In this document: positions 22,233-31,429 of the stretch, piece by piece
Layout of the letters: every line of letters starts with the position of its first letter
Numbering within the stretch: the first letter of the stretch is position 1
Source: Planctomycetota bacterium
GTDB taxonomy: Bacteria > Planctomycetota > UBA1135
DNA: 36,943 nt
Assembly (NCBI GenBank): GCA_024275135.1
Contig: JAJRZS010000066.1
Coordinates: forward strand, 1-36,943
Reading direction: 5' to 3'
Notes under the pieces: generated by a model
What the model was told of the DNA's origin: nothing
Databases searched by the model: none
What the model saw: only the letters and a program-made list of their open reading frames with translations
Program-made: the position numbers and the translations under genes

Positions 22233-24729
22233 AAATACTTGGGCTAGAGTCAAGGACCTCTATGAGAGAGGGCGTTGCATGCTGCCCGAGGAGCGGGATG
22301 CTTGGCTCGTGCAGTTGGCAACGACGGAGCCGGAAATTGCAGAGGAGGTTCGCACTCTATTACTTGCTACTGCGGATTTGCCTACAGTTTTGGATGACAC
22401 TGCGGAGCATGCGTTGGCATCCTTTAAATCTCCAGAACCCGACCTGTTTTCGCCAGGGGATGCGATCGGTCCCTATGTCTTGATTGAGCGTGTTGGATCT
22501 GGAGGCATGGGCTCGGTTTGGCGCTGTACGCGGAAGGACGGTGCGGCAGAGGAGGAATATGCCATTAAATTCGTGCGTCGAGGTCTTGATACCGCAACCG
22601 TGTTGAAACGATTTGCATTGGAACGTGCGACATTGGCCTCTTTGCGCCATCCCAATATCGCTTGCTTGGTCGATGGCGGGCTCACCGCAAACGATCGGCC
22701 CTATTTGGTAATGGACTTTGTCCATGGGCAGCGCATTGATCATTGGTGCGATGCAAGGAAATTACGCACCGAAGAGCGGCTGACTTTGTTCCGCGTGGTT
22801 TGTGAGGCAGTGCATTTTGCTCACAAGAGCTTGGTCGTACACCGAGACCTTAAGCCGGAGAATATTTTAGTTACTGAGCATGGGGTTCCAATTTTGCTCG
22901 ACTTTGGAGTTGCCAAAGTACTGGATAGTGGTGCTGGAGCAACTGTAACCCAAGGTACTGCGGGACCACTTACTCCACAATATGCAAGCCCTGAGCAATT
23001 GCATGGTGAAAGCGTATCTACGGCTTCCGATGTCTATTCCTTAGGTGTCATTCTTTATGATTTGTTGAGCGGCCACTTGCCCTATCGCCTCCATGGCAGG
23101 GGACGAGAAGAATTGTGGGGCCTGATTCAAGAATCCAACTTTCAAAAGCCAAGCCAGGTCGTTACAGAAGTTGATGCGCAGAAACGAGGCATGCGTTTGG
23201 AGGGATTGCGTCGAAGTTTGCGTGGCGATGTTGACACCATGGTGCTCAAAGCTATGCGTTTTGAGCCATCGCGCCGCTACGATTCGGCAGGGCAAATGTC
23301 GGAAGATCTGGGAAGGTTTTTGCGCGGCCAACCTGTCTTGGCCCAGCCCGATACTCTGCGTTATCGCTTTGGCAAAATGGTGAGTCGCAACAAGGGTGTT
23401 GTTTCTGCCCTTATCGCTCTTATCTTCGTCACCGTCTTTTCATTTTATGCAATTGCGCGCCAAGAAACCATTGCTTCGGAAGAGGCTCGGTTCGCCAAAG
23501 GGGAGGCGGAGAGTTTGCACCGCGTGGTAGATTTGCTGATAGGTTTGTTTGAGAGCTCGCGTGTCGATGGACTTCCCCCGGATGCCCTATCGGCAAGGGA
23601 TTTGGTTGATCGAGGATGGATGCTTTTGGAAGAAGGCGGCGTAATGGAGCCGATGGTTCGATCGACACTGCTGCTTGCTTTAGGTCGAGTGTTTACTTTG
23701 CTTGGGGAGCTAGAAAAATCGAACTCTCTTTTGGAAGAGGGCGTTGCTTTGCGTAGGAGCCTTTATGAGGCTCCTCATCCAGAGATTGCAGAAGCCTTGG
23801 CTGCATTAGGTGCATTGCGGCGGGAGCAAGGTCGAATTAAGGAGGCCGAGACAGCTTTGCAAGAAGCCTTGGATATGTGGGAGGCTACTTGGGGGCTGGA
23901 TTCTTTAGATGCAGCTTCCACCCTAAACGTGATGGGTCTTGTGATGGTGGATGCTGGAAATTTGGAAAGGGCACATCATTACTTTGATTTAGCTTTGAAG
24001 CCTCGAATTCGAGAGCTCGGAAAAAATCACTCTAGTGTGCTTTCCATTCAAGGGAATCTAGCTGGTCTTGCTTTTAGAGAGGGGCATCTTGAAGAAGCGG
24101 AGCATTTACTGCGAGGGATTCTGAAGAAGTTAGATCAAAGCAAACAGTCCCCAGGTTTGTCGATTGCCAGTAACAATAATAATCTAGGTTTGGTTTTGGT
24201 GGAAAAGGGAGATTTGGATGCTGCGGAAAGTTGCTTTCGTAAGGCACTTGCCTTGCGTGAACATCTTTTGGACCCAGGGCATCCGGAAATTGCCAAAACC
24301 AGAAACAATTTGGCTTTTGTTCTGTTTAAGCGGGGTGATTATCAGGCAGCTGCAAAGTTGTTCGGTCGAGCTGCAGAGGAAGCGCAAAGTCACTTAGCTA
24401 GGAATCATCCAACGGTTGCAACCTTGAGGCTAAATCAAGCACGTTCCCTTTTGCGTGCTAGTAAATCAAAAGAAGCTGATTCCCTCTTGCGAGATTTGCT
24501 CAAGGAACAACGAGGCTTGCTCCCTGAAGGACATCCCTTGCTATTTAAAATCCTGCAGGCACGTGCCCTACAGCTGCTCGACGCTGGGGCAACACGCACG
24601 GCATTGCCTTTGTTGGAAGAGGCCTTGACCTATGGTGATTTAGAGAATCCACCCTCCTCCGCAGAGCTAGATTTACTGCGTGATGCGCTTGACGAGGCGC
24701 GTCGTCGATTGCATCTACCTAAGCATTAA
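22225..24729 (+). CDS. Transmembrane Ser/Thr protein kinase with extracytoplasmic TPR repeats
   Basis: An 834-residue PknB-like kinase. After a 75-residue N-terminal region the kinase domain runs from about 83 to 355: glycine loop GSGGMGSVW (91-99), Lys115 in YAIKF, catalytic HRDLKPEN (Asp208), DFG (Asp226), and the APE-equivalent YASPEQLHGE. One membrane helix lies at about 390-412 (GVVSALIALIFVTVFSFYAI). The rest is a run of TPR-like repeats (for example HPEIAEALAALGALRREQGR and HPEIAKTRNNLAFVLFKRGD, kinesin-light-chain type), predicted outside the membrane. With the overlapping sigma factor it forms a sensor-output pair. The stop codon overlaps that of the convergent YceI-domain gene in TTAA. 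Confidence 0.93.
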   Translation: MDKNTWARVKDLYERGRCMLPEERDAWLVQLATTEPEIAEEVRTLLLATADLPTVLDDTAEHALASFKSPEPDLFSPGDAIGPYVLIERVGSGGMGSVWRCTRKDGAAEEEYAIKFVRRGLDTATVLKRFALERATLASLRHPNIACLVDGGLTANDRPYLVMDFVHGQRIDHWCDARKLRTEERLTLFRVVCEAVHFAHKSLVVHRDLKPENILVTEHGVPILLDFGVAKVLDSGAGATVTQGTAGPLTPQYASPEQLHGESVSTASDVYSLGVILYDLLSGHLPYRLHGRGREELWGLIQESNFQKPSQVVTEVDAQKRGMRLEGLRRSLRGDVDTMVLKAMRFEPSRRYDSAGQMSEDLGRFLRGQPVLAQPDTLRYRFGKMVSRNKGVVSALIALIFVTVFSFYAIARQETIASEEARFAKGEAESLHRVVDLLIGLFESSRVDGLPPDALSARDLVDRGWMLLEEGGVMEPMVRSTLLLALGRVFTLLGELEKSNSLLEEGVALRRSLYEAPHPEIAEALAALGALRREQGRIKEAETALQEALDMWEATWGLDSLDAASTLNVMGLVMVDAGNLERAHHYFDLALKPRIRELGKNHSSVLSIQGNLAGLAFREGHLEEAEHLLRGILKKLDQSKQSPGLSIASNNNNLGLVLVEKGDLDAAESCFRKALALREHLLDPGHPEIAKTRNNLAFVLFKRGDYQAAAKLFGRAAEEAQSHLARNHPTVATLRLNQARSLLRASKSKEADSLLRDLLKEQRGLLPEGHPLLFKILQARALQLLDAGATRTALPLLEEALTYGDLENPPSSAELDLLRDALDEARRRLHLPKH

Positions 24730-25988
24730 GGAGTGTGGCGCTCCGTTTGCGGCCAAGACTCGGGCTGTAAATTCCAAGCTGGGAGTGATTGCTCTACTTG
24801 GGTCCCAAATCGAAAAACAATATCCCGGGAACCTGAAGCAGTGGCACTGTGAACAGTGACCTTCTCTGGCGTACCCTTGAGTTTTCGCAGTGCATCTTGA
24901 ACTGCGGCCGGAAGGTCGGAGAACGTGGAGAAGAGCGAAGGCACAGGTGAGTCACCCATAAGGCCCTCAAAAACAACCCAATCTCGGTTTCCTATCCGCA
25001 AGATGGTTTGCCTTTCATCGCTTACAACCTCAACGGTGGCGTCCTCCGGAGGGGCGAGCGCCAAAGACTCCTCCATCCTCTGCAATGTAGCTTGCAATCG
25101 AGCTCCAGCCTTCTCACGCTTGCTGGCAGGGAGTTTGTCGTATTTTGCTTGTAATCTCTCCATGCGTTTGCGCGAATCTTCAAATCCATCATCGTTGGAA
25201 CCCCAAGATTCTGCTATTTCGAGGCTACCAAGATTGATTTGACGTAATTCTCCATTTATAGTCATGCTGCGATTGCCTTCGAAATCGAAGAAATAGCTGT
25301 CTCCGGAGTTGAACAGTGTGGTGGCAAAGGTATTTGTTTTGGCATCGGAACCAGGCAGATACAGAGTTTCCTCAACTTGTAAAGGAATGCTGTGAAAATT
25401 CTGGGTAGTTCCCTCCACCGGGGTCAAATAAAGGTCAAACCAAGCTTCGACCTCATCGCCAACCTTAACCATGCCCATGACGCTATGTGGTGTGATTCCG
25501 TGGTCGGTCATGGGAAAACGAACACGACCCTCAACATGGAGTTCGCCATTCGGAGTGGAGGTGATTGTTGCCGTCAAGGTGCGTGACTTTTCTATCCCAT
25601 GGATGCGAAAACTCCCAGCCAATTGGGCTTGTCCGCTACCACTCTCCAAAACTCCGTTAAGCGAAGAAATGGTGAAGTCGATAGTAGGAAAATTGAGAAC
25701 ATCGAGATCTTCCCGCATATTCTCATCACGACCATCCTCATCGGTGTCGAGGGCAGAGGCTTCGCACCATATGCTGCCGCCAGCAGTTCGACCTAGACTG
25801 TCAAGGTTGGCGTGAACGCCTCCGTAGACTTTGCCACAAGATCCGGAGAAGTCGTGCAAAGTGGAGGTGGCATCAAACCCGACTGTCGATCGACTGCTGT
25901 CGACTTGCCAACGCTGAAATGTGTGCGCATCTTGCTGCGGAAGGAAGGCAGCTGCGAGAATGAATTGTGTTGCGAGAACCGAGATCAT
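24726..25988 (-). CDS. YceI-domain lipid-binding protein with long C-terminal extension
   Basis: A 420-residue exported protein. A signal peptide (MISVLATQFILAAAF) is followed by a YceI domain (about 25-200): WQVDSSRSTVGFDATSTLHD, the region around TDEDGRDENMREDL, and FPTIDFTISSL. YceI domains are lipocalin-like and bind long isoprenoids or similar lipids. The following 220 residues are unlike YceI and include a charged, helical stretch (about 250-310). ATG 25988 overlaps the methyltransferase stop (ATGA); an upstream start at 26054 would intrude 70 bp into that gene. As the last gene of the polyketide operon it could carry the product across the periplasm (inference). Confidence 0.82.
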   Translation of the reverse strand: MISVLATQFILAAAFLPQQDAHTFQRWQVDSSRSTVGFDATSTLHDFSGSCGKVYGGVHANLDSLGRTAGGSIWCEASALDTDEDGRDENMREDLDVLNFPTIDFTISSLNGVLESGSGQAQLAGSFRIHGIEKSRTLTATITSTPNGELHVEGRVRFPMTDHGITPHSVMGMVKVGDEVEAWFDLYLTPVEGTTQNFHSIPLQVEETLYLPGSDAKTNTFATTLFNSGDSYFFDFEGNRSMTINGELRQINLGSLEIAESWGSNDDGFEDSRKRMERLQAKYDKLPASKREKAGARLQATLQRMEESLALAPPEDATVEVVSDERQTILRIGNRDWVVFEGLMGDSPVPSLFSTFSDLPAAVQDALRKLKGTPEKVTVHSATASGSRDIVFRFGTQVEQSLPAWNLQPESWPQTERHTP

Positions 25989-26554
25989 TGTTTTGCGAAG
26001 CGTTTCGGAATGTTGGAGTAGGCGGGATGGCGAGAAAGTAGACGTTCCTCGCAATGCATACGATGCAGTAAGAGCGGAGCCTGGAGGAGATTAAGGATAG
26101 CCAAAGAAAACCACGCCGAGGTACTAAGAGGAATGGCAATCATCTCTAAAACGACCCCAAGATAATTGGGATGGCGGAGAAATCGATAAGGTCCCCGAGT
26201 GACAATTTCTTGGGTGCTACTGACAACACCACGAGCATTCCAAGAAGGGCCAAGTACATGCTGAGACCAAAGGCGCAAGGATTGACCGCCAAGCCATAAA
26301 GCAATGCTCACTACAATTTGCCAGCGAGCCACGTGATGGGGGTGAAAGTGTGCTTCTAAAGGAGGTGCAATCAGAAGAGCAATTTGGCCAAGAACCATGA
26401 GGCCGAACCATGCTTGACTGTCGCCTGGCCACATGACGCCTCCTCTGCTTTCCGTCTGCTCGCGAAGAACGCGCAAATTCCGGCGAGAAAGGCGAATTTC
26501 AAAAATTCTTTGCAGTGCAGTTAGACTAACCAGAATCAGCACGGTGGTGGTCAT
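25985..26554 (-). CDS. ICMT-family membrane methyltransferase (BpsB-like)
   Basis: A 189-residue integral membrane methyltransferase of the isoprenylcysteine carboxyl methyltransferase family. The signature GPYRFLRHPNYLGVVLEM and the later HCEERLL form the SAM site. Bacteria lack prenylated CaaX proteins; in Bacillus the related BpsB methylates alkylpyrones made by the type III PKS BpsA. The gene here follows a type III PKS with a one-base overlap (TGATG), so the same role is likely. An in-frame TTG at 26557 would add one residue. Confidence 0.87.
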   Translation of the reverse strand: MTTTVLILVSLTALQRIFEIRLSRRNLRVLREQTESRGGVMWPGDSQAWFGLMVLGQIALLIAPPLEAHFHPHHVARWQIVVSIALWLGGQSLRLWSQHVLGPSWNARGVVSSTQEIVTRGPYRFLRHPNYLGVVLEMIAIPLSTSAWFSLAILNLLQAPLLLHRMHCEERLLSRHPAYSNIPKRFAKQ

Positions 26555-27690
26555 CAAAATCCCTCCATTAAAAACATTTCCACGGAAAGTCCTGGTCCAA
26601 AGGCGACGCCCAGTGTTTTTTTGTCCTTGCCGGCAGAAATGCCATCCAGTTTTGCTTGTTCCATCACCATGAGAATGGAAACGGAGGAAATATTCCCGCG
26701 TAAAGAAAGAGCTTTTCTCGAGGGTACCAGAGAGCCACGGGGAAGCCCCATGACATCTTCATAGACATCGAGAATGCGCTGGCCTCCGGTATGCACAAGA
26801 TGAAGGCCAATATCCTCTAGGGAAACCTTATGTTGCTCTAGAAAATCATGCACTACCTGGCGCAAGTGTTTTCGCAACAAAATCGGAAGGCTGCGGTCGA
26901 GTACCAGGCGTAAACCATGACTGCCAATATCAAATCCCATGGCATGCGCTGTGTTTGGAAATAAGTGAGTGCCAGAAGCAAGAATCCGCGGATATTTTGG
27001 CGAAGAATCAGCCACAGTGCCAGAAAATTGCGACGGGGTTTGTGGAGGCAGGACGATTGCTGCTGCAGCGCCATCTCCGAACAGAACACTGGCTATCAAG
27101 TTCGCTCGCTCTATGTCTCCACGGATGAACGATAAAGTACACATCTCCACAGCACAAACCAACACTACTTTGTCATTGCGTGCGAGGTTTTGCGCAATGC
27201 CGATAGCTAAAGAACCAGCAGCACAGCCAGCTTCACCAATCGGTATTTTGACCACATCTGGGCGAAGGTCTAATTGTCTGGATAGGAAGACATCAAGGGC
27301 TGGGATGCGAATGCCGGTGCAGGAAACATCGATGACTGCATCAATATCTTGTGCTTGGACCTCACAAGATGCCAGAGCTCGCTGGCTGGCAATTAGAGCC
27401 TGTTCGCAAGCAATGCGGTCATAAACCAAGTTGCGCTCGGAGAAATTGGACAGCTGCAGCAAATCTTCAGGCGGAAGCGCAGTGTGGCGTTGCTTGACCC
27501 CAGAGTTTTGGATAAGCCGCCGAATAAAGTGACTTTCCTCATGTGGAAACAATCCTACCAGAGCTTGATAGGTTTGCTCTGCATCGACAATATTGTTAGG
27601 GAATGAGGTAGAGACCGCAGCAATTACAGGATCCTTTTGACCCCGTATTTGCTGAGGATTTTTTTTTGGCGACGAGATGGGATGGCTCAT
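26554..27690 (-). CDS. Type III polyketide synthase (chalcone/stilbene synthase family)
   Basis: A 378-residue homodimeric condensing enzyme that extends an acyl-CoA starter with malonyl-CoA units on one active site. The catalytic triad is complete: Cys156 (GEAGCAAGSLAIG), His300 (LHLVHTGGQRILDVY) and Asn333 (RGNISSVSILMVME). GVAFGPGLSVEMFL is the family C-terminal signature. Bacterial enzymes of this kind use fatty acyl starters and make alkylresorcinols or alkylpyrones. The membrane methyltransferase and RND exporter beside it agree with a lipid-like product. Chain length and cyclisation type cannot be read from sequence. Confidence 0.93.
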   Translation of the reverse strand: MSHPISSPKKNPQQIRGQKDPVIAAVSTSFPNNIVDAEQTYQALVGLFPHEESHFIRRLIQNSGVKQRHTALPPEDLLQLSNFSERNLVYDRIACEQALIASQRALASCEVQAQDIDAVIDVSCTGIRIPALDVFLSRQLDLRPDVVKIPIGEAGCAAGSLAIGIAQNLARNDKVVLVCAVEMCTLSFIRGDIERANLIASVLFGDGAAAAIVLPPQTPSQFSGTVADSSPKYPRILASGTHLFPNTAHAMGFDIGSHGLRLVLDRSLPILLRKHLRQVVHDFLEQHKVSLEDIGLHLVHTGGQRILDVYEDVMGLPRGSLVPSRKALSLRGNISSVSILMVMEQAKLDGISAGKDKKTLGVAFGPGLSVEMFLMEGF

Positions 27691-27697
27691 GATGAGT

Positions 27698-29815
27698 TCA
27701 ACGTTTTGCTTTTAAGAGGAAAGTGGGAAGGAGAATAAGGTCGGCGGGAAGTGATGCAGATGCTCCAATGGCCGTGAGCAAGCCGAAGCGGGCAGTAGGG
27801 GTAAATCCAGAATAGGCCAAGCTTAGAAAACCTAGGGCCAAAGCGCATGCGGAAATTGCGGCCGGAGGGCCAACTTGGCGAAAGCTTCGGCCAAGGCCTT
27901 CGAGGTTTTGGCTGGTTTTGCCAAAGGCATACAAGAGGTGGAAGGTATTGTCGACGGCCAAGCTCAAAACCACTGCTGCCACCATTACCGAAGCCCCATC
28001 GAGTTCAAAGCCCAACAACCAGGCAGCAAGCAAACTGCAACTTACTGGTACCAAATTGACCACCATAACCCCAATTCGTTGGCGCCAATGTCGTGTGACA
28101 AAAAGAAAAAGAAAGAAGGTGGCCGCCAGAGTGAGGCCCAAAGACCGCACCAGAGTGCCGATTAGTGCCTCTTGCATATCCAAGAGCAGGGGCAGCGTTC
28201 CCGTAACCACAGTTAGACATCCTAGCTTGCAATCCCAGCTGGATGCTTGTTCTTGGATACGATGGACCATCCTGGTGACGCCTTTGGAATTTTCGCTGGG
28301 CATGCGCAGGGTCCAGCGCGCCCACAAACCTTCTCTTCCTAAGCGGTTGGACTGATGCATGCCGGCGTTTAGTAGCACGCCGTGTAAAGGGTTTTGCCAT
28401 GAAAAATCTGGTTGCGTCTGCAGCACGTCTTCGATGACGGTTGCTGGCCCAAATTTGCTGACCAAGCTTGGACCATTTTCCAGTGCAGAGTCAATTTCGT
28501 CGAGTTCTGCAGAAGGAAAAGACCATGGCTTTCCATCCGCGCGACTCACCAGAACTTCCGTGGTGCTCATCCCTGTAGAGAGAGATTCGATAGAAGAAAA
28601 ATCTTGTTTTAGCTGGTTGCTTTCCGGGAAATACCGTAGTGCATTTGTGTTAGTTTCAAGATGGTAGAAAGAAAAAACCCCTGCTAGGAGAAATGCACAA
28701 GCAAGCGAAATCCAGGGAAGGGGATTGGAGCATGATTTTGTCGCCCATTTTTCAAGCAAGGTAGGTAGGAAAAAAGATGGTCTGGTGGTGGGTGCTTTTT
28801 TTACCAGAGGTAGAAGTTGGGGCAAGAAGTAGTAAAAGAAGGAGACGAAGAGGAAAACGCCAAGTCCAACGCCGATGCCAAGTCGGCGTACTGGTTCCAG
28901 TGGGCTGCTTAAGAAAACAAAAAAGCCGATACTCGTGGTGAGGGCAGCCAGCATGCCAGCAGAGAATTTTTCTTTGCGGGCAGCAATTGCAGCTTCTTTG
29001 GGGTCCACTCCTTGTCGCAAAAAATTCAAATAGGCACTACTGAGGTGGAGAGTACTGGCGAGAAGAATTACCAACATCAAGGGGCCAGCTGAAACCAAAA
29101 TGAGGTTGGCATCCCAGCCGAGGAAGCGAAACGCAGCTCGAATTGCGGAGGCACCAAGTAAGGCTGGCAAAACCGAAAGCAAGGCTAGAGGGAGGGAACG
29201 CAACAACAACCACACTCCGCAAGTAGCGACAACGGCCAACAGCGGAGCAAAAACTTTTTGCACTTGCTGAGATTCTTTGTCGAGTGCTGCTGCCACTAAG
29301 GGATGGCCAGCGATTTGCATGTTTACTTGCAGACTGGCTGCTTCCTTCCTTAGCTGCTCTATTTTTCTTGCCAGCTGATTCCTGGTGGCTTGGGTGGCCG
29401 TTGGCTCCAGTAGCAACAAAAAATCAAGATGGAGTGGAGAAGTCGAGGCCAACCCAAGCGTGCGCCCGAGTGGACGCTCCAGGGCTTCTTGCCAGGAATC
29501 CACTTTGCCTGGCGATTGGGCCCCAGGCAGTCGAAAGGGGTCGACAACCTGAACCACCGAGGGAAAGTGAAGGAGGCGGGGGCCAAGCTGCTGAGCCAAT
29601 TGGAGGGTGCGCAGGTCGTCGGCAGAGTCCGGCAAAAGCCGAATCAAAGCCATTTCATCGCCTTGGAAATTTTCCTGCAGAATATGGTAATCCTTAAGCC
29701 CCTCTCGTCCTTGGAGCCAAATCCCAACTCGGTTGTCCGTTTTCCAGCCGTCTGCGTAGTAGGCCAGGCAAAGAAGGCCAAGGAGGTAGGGAATCAGGCG
29801 CAGCCATGGTTGCAT
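27698..29815 (-). CDS. RND/MMPL-family lipid exporter
   Basis: A 705-residue membrane transporter of the RND superfamily (MMPL/HpnN type). Two halves each show a first helix, a large extracytoplasmic loop and a five-helix bundle: the first near residues 8-22 and 190-345 (LLAVVATCGVWLLLRSLPLA), the second near 370-390 and 545-700 (DGASVMVAAVVLSLAVDNTF, FGLLTAIGASASLPADLILL). Such proteins are driven by the proton gradient and move large lipids such as mycolates or hopanoids. Placed between the oxidoreductase and the PKS (gaps of 6 and 7 bp), it is the likely exporter of the polyketide lipid. Confidence 0.87.
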   Translation of the reverse strand: MQPWLRLIPYLLGLLCLAYYADGWKTDNRVGIWLQGREGLKDYHILQENFQGDEMALIRLLPDSADDLRTLQLAQQLGPRLLHFPSVVQVVDPFRLPGAQSPGKVDSWQEALERPLGRTLGLASTSPLHLDFLLLLEPTATQATRNQLARKIEQLRKEAASLQVNMQIAGHPLVAAALDKESQQVQKVFAPLLAVVATCGVWLLLRSLPLALLSVLPALLGASAIRAAFRFLGWDANLILVSAGPLMLVILLASTLHLSSAYLNFLRQGVDPKEAAIAARKEKFSAGMLAALTTSIGFFVFLSSPLEPVRRLGIGVGLGVFLFVSFFYYFLPQLLPLVKKAPTTRPSFFLPTLLEKWATKSCSNPLPWISLACAFLLAGVFSFYHLETNTNALRYFPESNQLKQDFSSIESLSTGMSTTEVLVSRADGKPWSFPSAELDEIDSALENGPSLVSKFGPATVIEDVLQTQPDFSWQNPLHGVLLNAGMHQSNRLGREGLWARWTLRMPSENSKGVTRMVHRIQEQASSWDCKLGCLTVVTGTLPLLLDMQEALIGTLVRSLGLTLAATFFLFLFVTRHWRQRIGVMVVNLVPVSCSLLAAWLLGFELDGASVMVAAVVLSLAVDNTFHLLYAFGKTSQNLEGLGRSFRQVGPPAAISACALALGFLSLAYSGFTPTARFGLLTAIGASASLPADLILLPTFLLKAKR

Positions 29816-29821
29816 GGCGGC

Positions 29822-30949
29822 TTAGGAAGAAGCAGCGCGGAGGGGAACTCCAGCAGCGGTTGCGGCAAGGCGTTGAGCAAGTTTGGGGGTGCGGTGGAGC
29901 ACCGCTACCGCGCCGCGCGTGACACGCTCATGGGCGGAGGCAAAGTGGAGAAGACGGGCTAATTTGCGCCGAGGGCCGCGTTGGACATTGGCTTGATGAC
30001 GGAAGGTTTTGGCTACCTGTAGGGCTGAGGCTCCCCGGCAACGGGCAGCGACGGCTTCGGCGGCTTGAAACCCTGTGCGCAAGGCAACGGCGAGCCCAGT
30101 GCCTAGGATTGGATCGGCAACTCCACCAGCATCGCCCACTAAAAAGACCGAACCATCGGTGACTTGATAGGGGTAGGCATGTTGCAGGGGGCTGGAGACA
30201 GCGGCAGTGATTTGGTCACCCAGACGCTTTTGCACTTCGGGGTGATAACTCAAGGCCCAAGCAAAGAGGTTTTGTGCCCCCCCGGCATTGGGCCGTGGAG
30301 ATTCCACCAGCAATGCCACATTGACGAGCCCTTGGGGGAGAGGAGTCATGTAGAAGTCGATGCCCTGGCCGAGATGGATTTCCACGCGATCCAAGCCGAG
30401 GCGATCCTGATGCCGGGTGCGCAATCCCAGGCGCGGACCGATGAGGCGGCTTTGGCCGCGAAGCCAACGGGCGGTTTTCCCTCCGGCACCGTCGGCGACG
30501 ATGAGGTAGGGAACATTCGCTTCTGTGCCGCTAGCAGTTGAAACTGCGAATCCTCCCGACCGGCGTTCGGCGACAGCCTTCTCTGGAATGAGAGAGACTC
30601 CGGGTTCGCTGCGGAGTCGTTCGCGCAAAAGGCTATCGAGAACGGGTCGGGAGTATGCGCGGCCGCAGAGAGGAAAATCGATGGCGAGGGGGCGAGCGCC
30701 CGGAACGCAATAGCGAATTCCTGGAAACGGCCGACAATATTGAGAATCAGTAGATATTCCCATGGCGTCGAGCACGTCTAAGGCTCCCGGCATGATGCCC
30801 TCGCCGCAGGGTTTGTCGATGGGCCTTTGCTGCGGCTCGAAAACCCAAACCTGGAGACCCAAACTTGCAGCTTTCCACGCACTGGCTAATCCAGCCGGTC
30901 CACCGCCGATGATGGCGACATCTGGAGCGGGTGCGGAGGCCTTATGCAT
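29822..30949 (-). CDS. FAD-dependent oxidoreductase, geranylgeranyl reductase/UbiH-like
   Basis: A 375-residue flavoprotein. The Rossmann motif VAIIGGGPAGLASAWKAA opens the protein; KPCGEGIMPGALDVL is the FAD-near signature of the geranylgeranyl-reductase branch; VFLVGDAGGVADPILGTGLA is the second FAD motif. Family members reduce isoprenoid double bonds or hydroxylate aromatic rings. In this operon it probably modifies the polyketide: ring hydroxylation to a quinone-like product or reduction of the chain are both possible. It lies 3 bp after the lipoprotein gene and 6 bp before the exporter gene. Confidence 0.87.
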   Translation of the reverse strand: MHKASAPAPDVAIIGGGPAGLASAWKAASLGLQVWVFEPQQRPIDKPCGEGIMPGALDVLDAMGISTDSQYCRPFPGIRYCVPGARPLAIDFPLCGRAYSRPVLDSLLRERLRSEPGVSLIPEKAVAERRSGGFAVSTASGTEANVPYLIVADGAGGKTARWLRGQSRLIGPRLGLRTRHQDRLGLDRVEIHLGQGIDFYMTPLPQGLVNVALLVESPRPNAGGAQNLFAWALSYHPEVQKRLGDQITAAVSSPLQHAYPYQVTDGSVFLVGDAGGVADPILGTGLAVALRTGFQAAEAVAARCRGASALQVAKTFRHQANVQRGPRRKLARLLHFASAHERVTRGAVAVLHRTPKLAQRLAATAAGVPLRAASS

Positions 30950-30952
30950 GGT

Positions 30953-31429
30953 TTAGAGAGGTTTGGATTCGACGATATGGCCATCTTCGTCCACAGCGAC
31001 CCAAAGTAAGCCAGGGTCGCCTTGGCGCAGGCTGTTGGCTGTTCCTCCTTCACGATCAAGCAGAATGGGGCCGCCGTCTTCCAAAGCAGCTTCTAAGACT
31101 CGGTCGGAAACCCCGGTGAAATCGAGGTCGTTCAGTGTGGAGCACTGGATAAGGGTGTTGGCGGTCTGGTTTTCCGCTGCCAGGTTGGCTCGAGCTTCCA
31201 GAACCGAGGAAACTTGGGCGGCGTCCCCAACCAAGAAATGGGCGGGGAGGCCATCCACAAGTTCCAGAATGGGCCCCTCCTCTCCAAAAGCATCCACAAT
31301 TGTGCCGAAATCCACAACCGGCAAAGGGGCAGAGCTGGAGCAAGCCGGCACAAGCAAGCTTGCCAAAAGTAGAAGAGAAAGAGGAATCCGCATCTGCAGA
31401 AGAAAGCGAGGAAGTTGCTGGAATCCCAT
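30953..31429 (-). CDS. Small lipoprotein heading the polyketide operon
   Basis: A 158-residue predicted lipoprotein of no recognised family. The signal peptide RIPLSLLLLASLLVPACSSS gives a lipobox ending at PAC. The mature part is acidic (FGTIVDAFGEEGPILELVDG, then LDFTGVSDRVLEAALEDGG) and ends with a beta-rich tail, LLWVAVDEDGHIVESKPL. The start is ATG 31429 or ATG 31393; the latter gives a more compact signal peptide. TACAGT at 31451-31446 is a possible -10 element. It is first in the operon, 3 bp before the oxidoreductase gene, so a role at the membrane in lipid export is plausible but unproven. Confidence 0.65.
   Translation of the reverse strand: MGFQQLPRFLLQMRIPLSLLLLASLLVPACSSSAPLPVVDFGTIVDAFGEEGPILELVDGLPAHFLVGDAAQVSSVLEARANLAAENQTANTLIQCSTLNDLDFTGVSDRVLEAALEDGGPILLDREGGTANSLRQGDPGLLWVAVDEDGHIVESKPL

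Noticed and set aside
25989..26054. Upstream start for the YceI-domain protein
   Set aside because: It would overlap the methyltransferase gene by 70 bp and place a non-signal sequence before the signal peptide; ATG 25988 gives the usual ATGA overlap.
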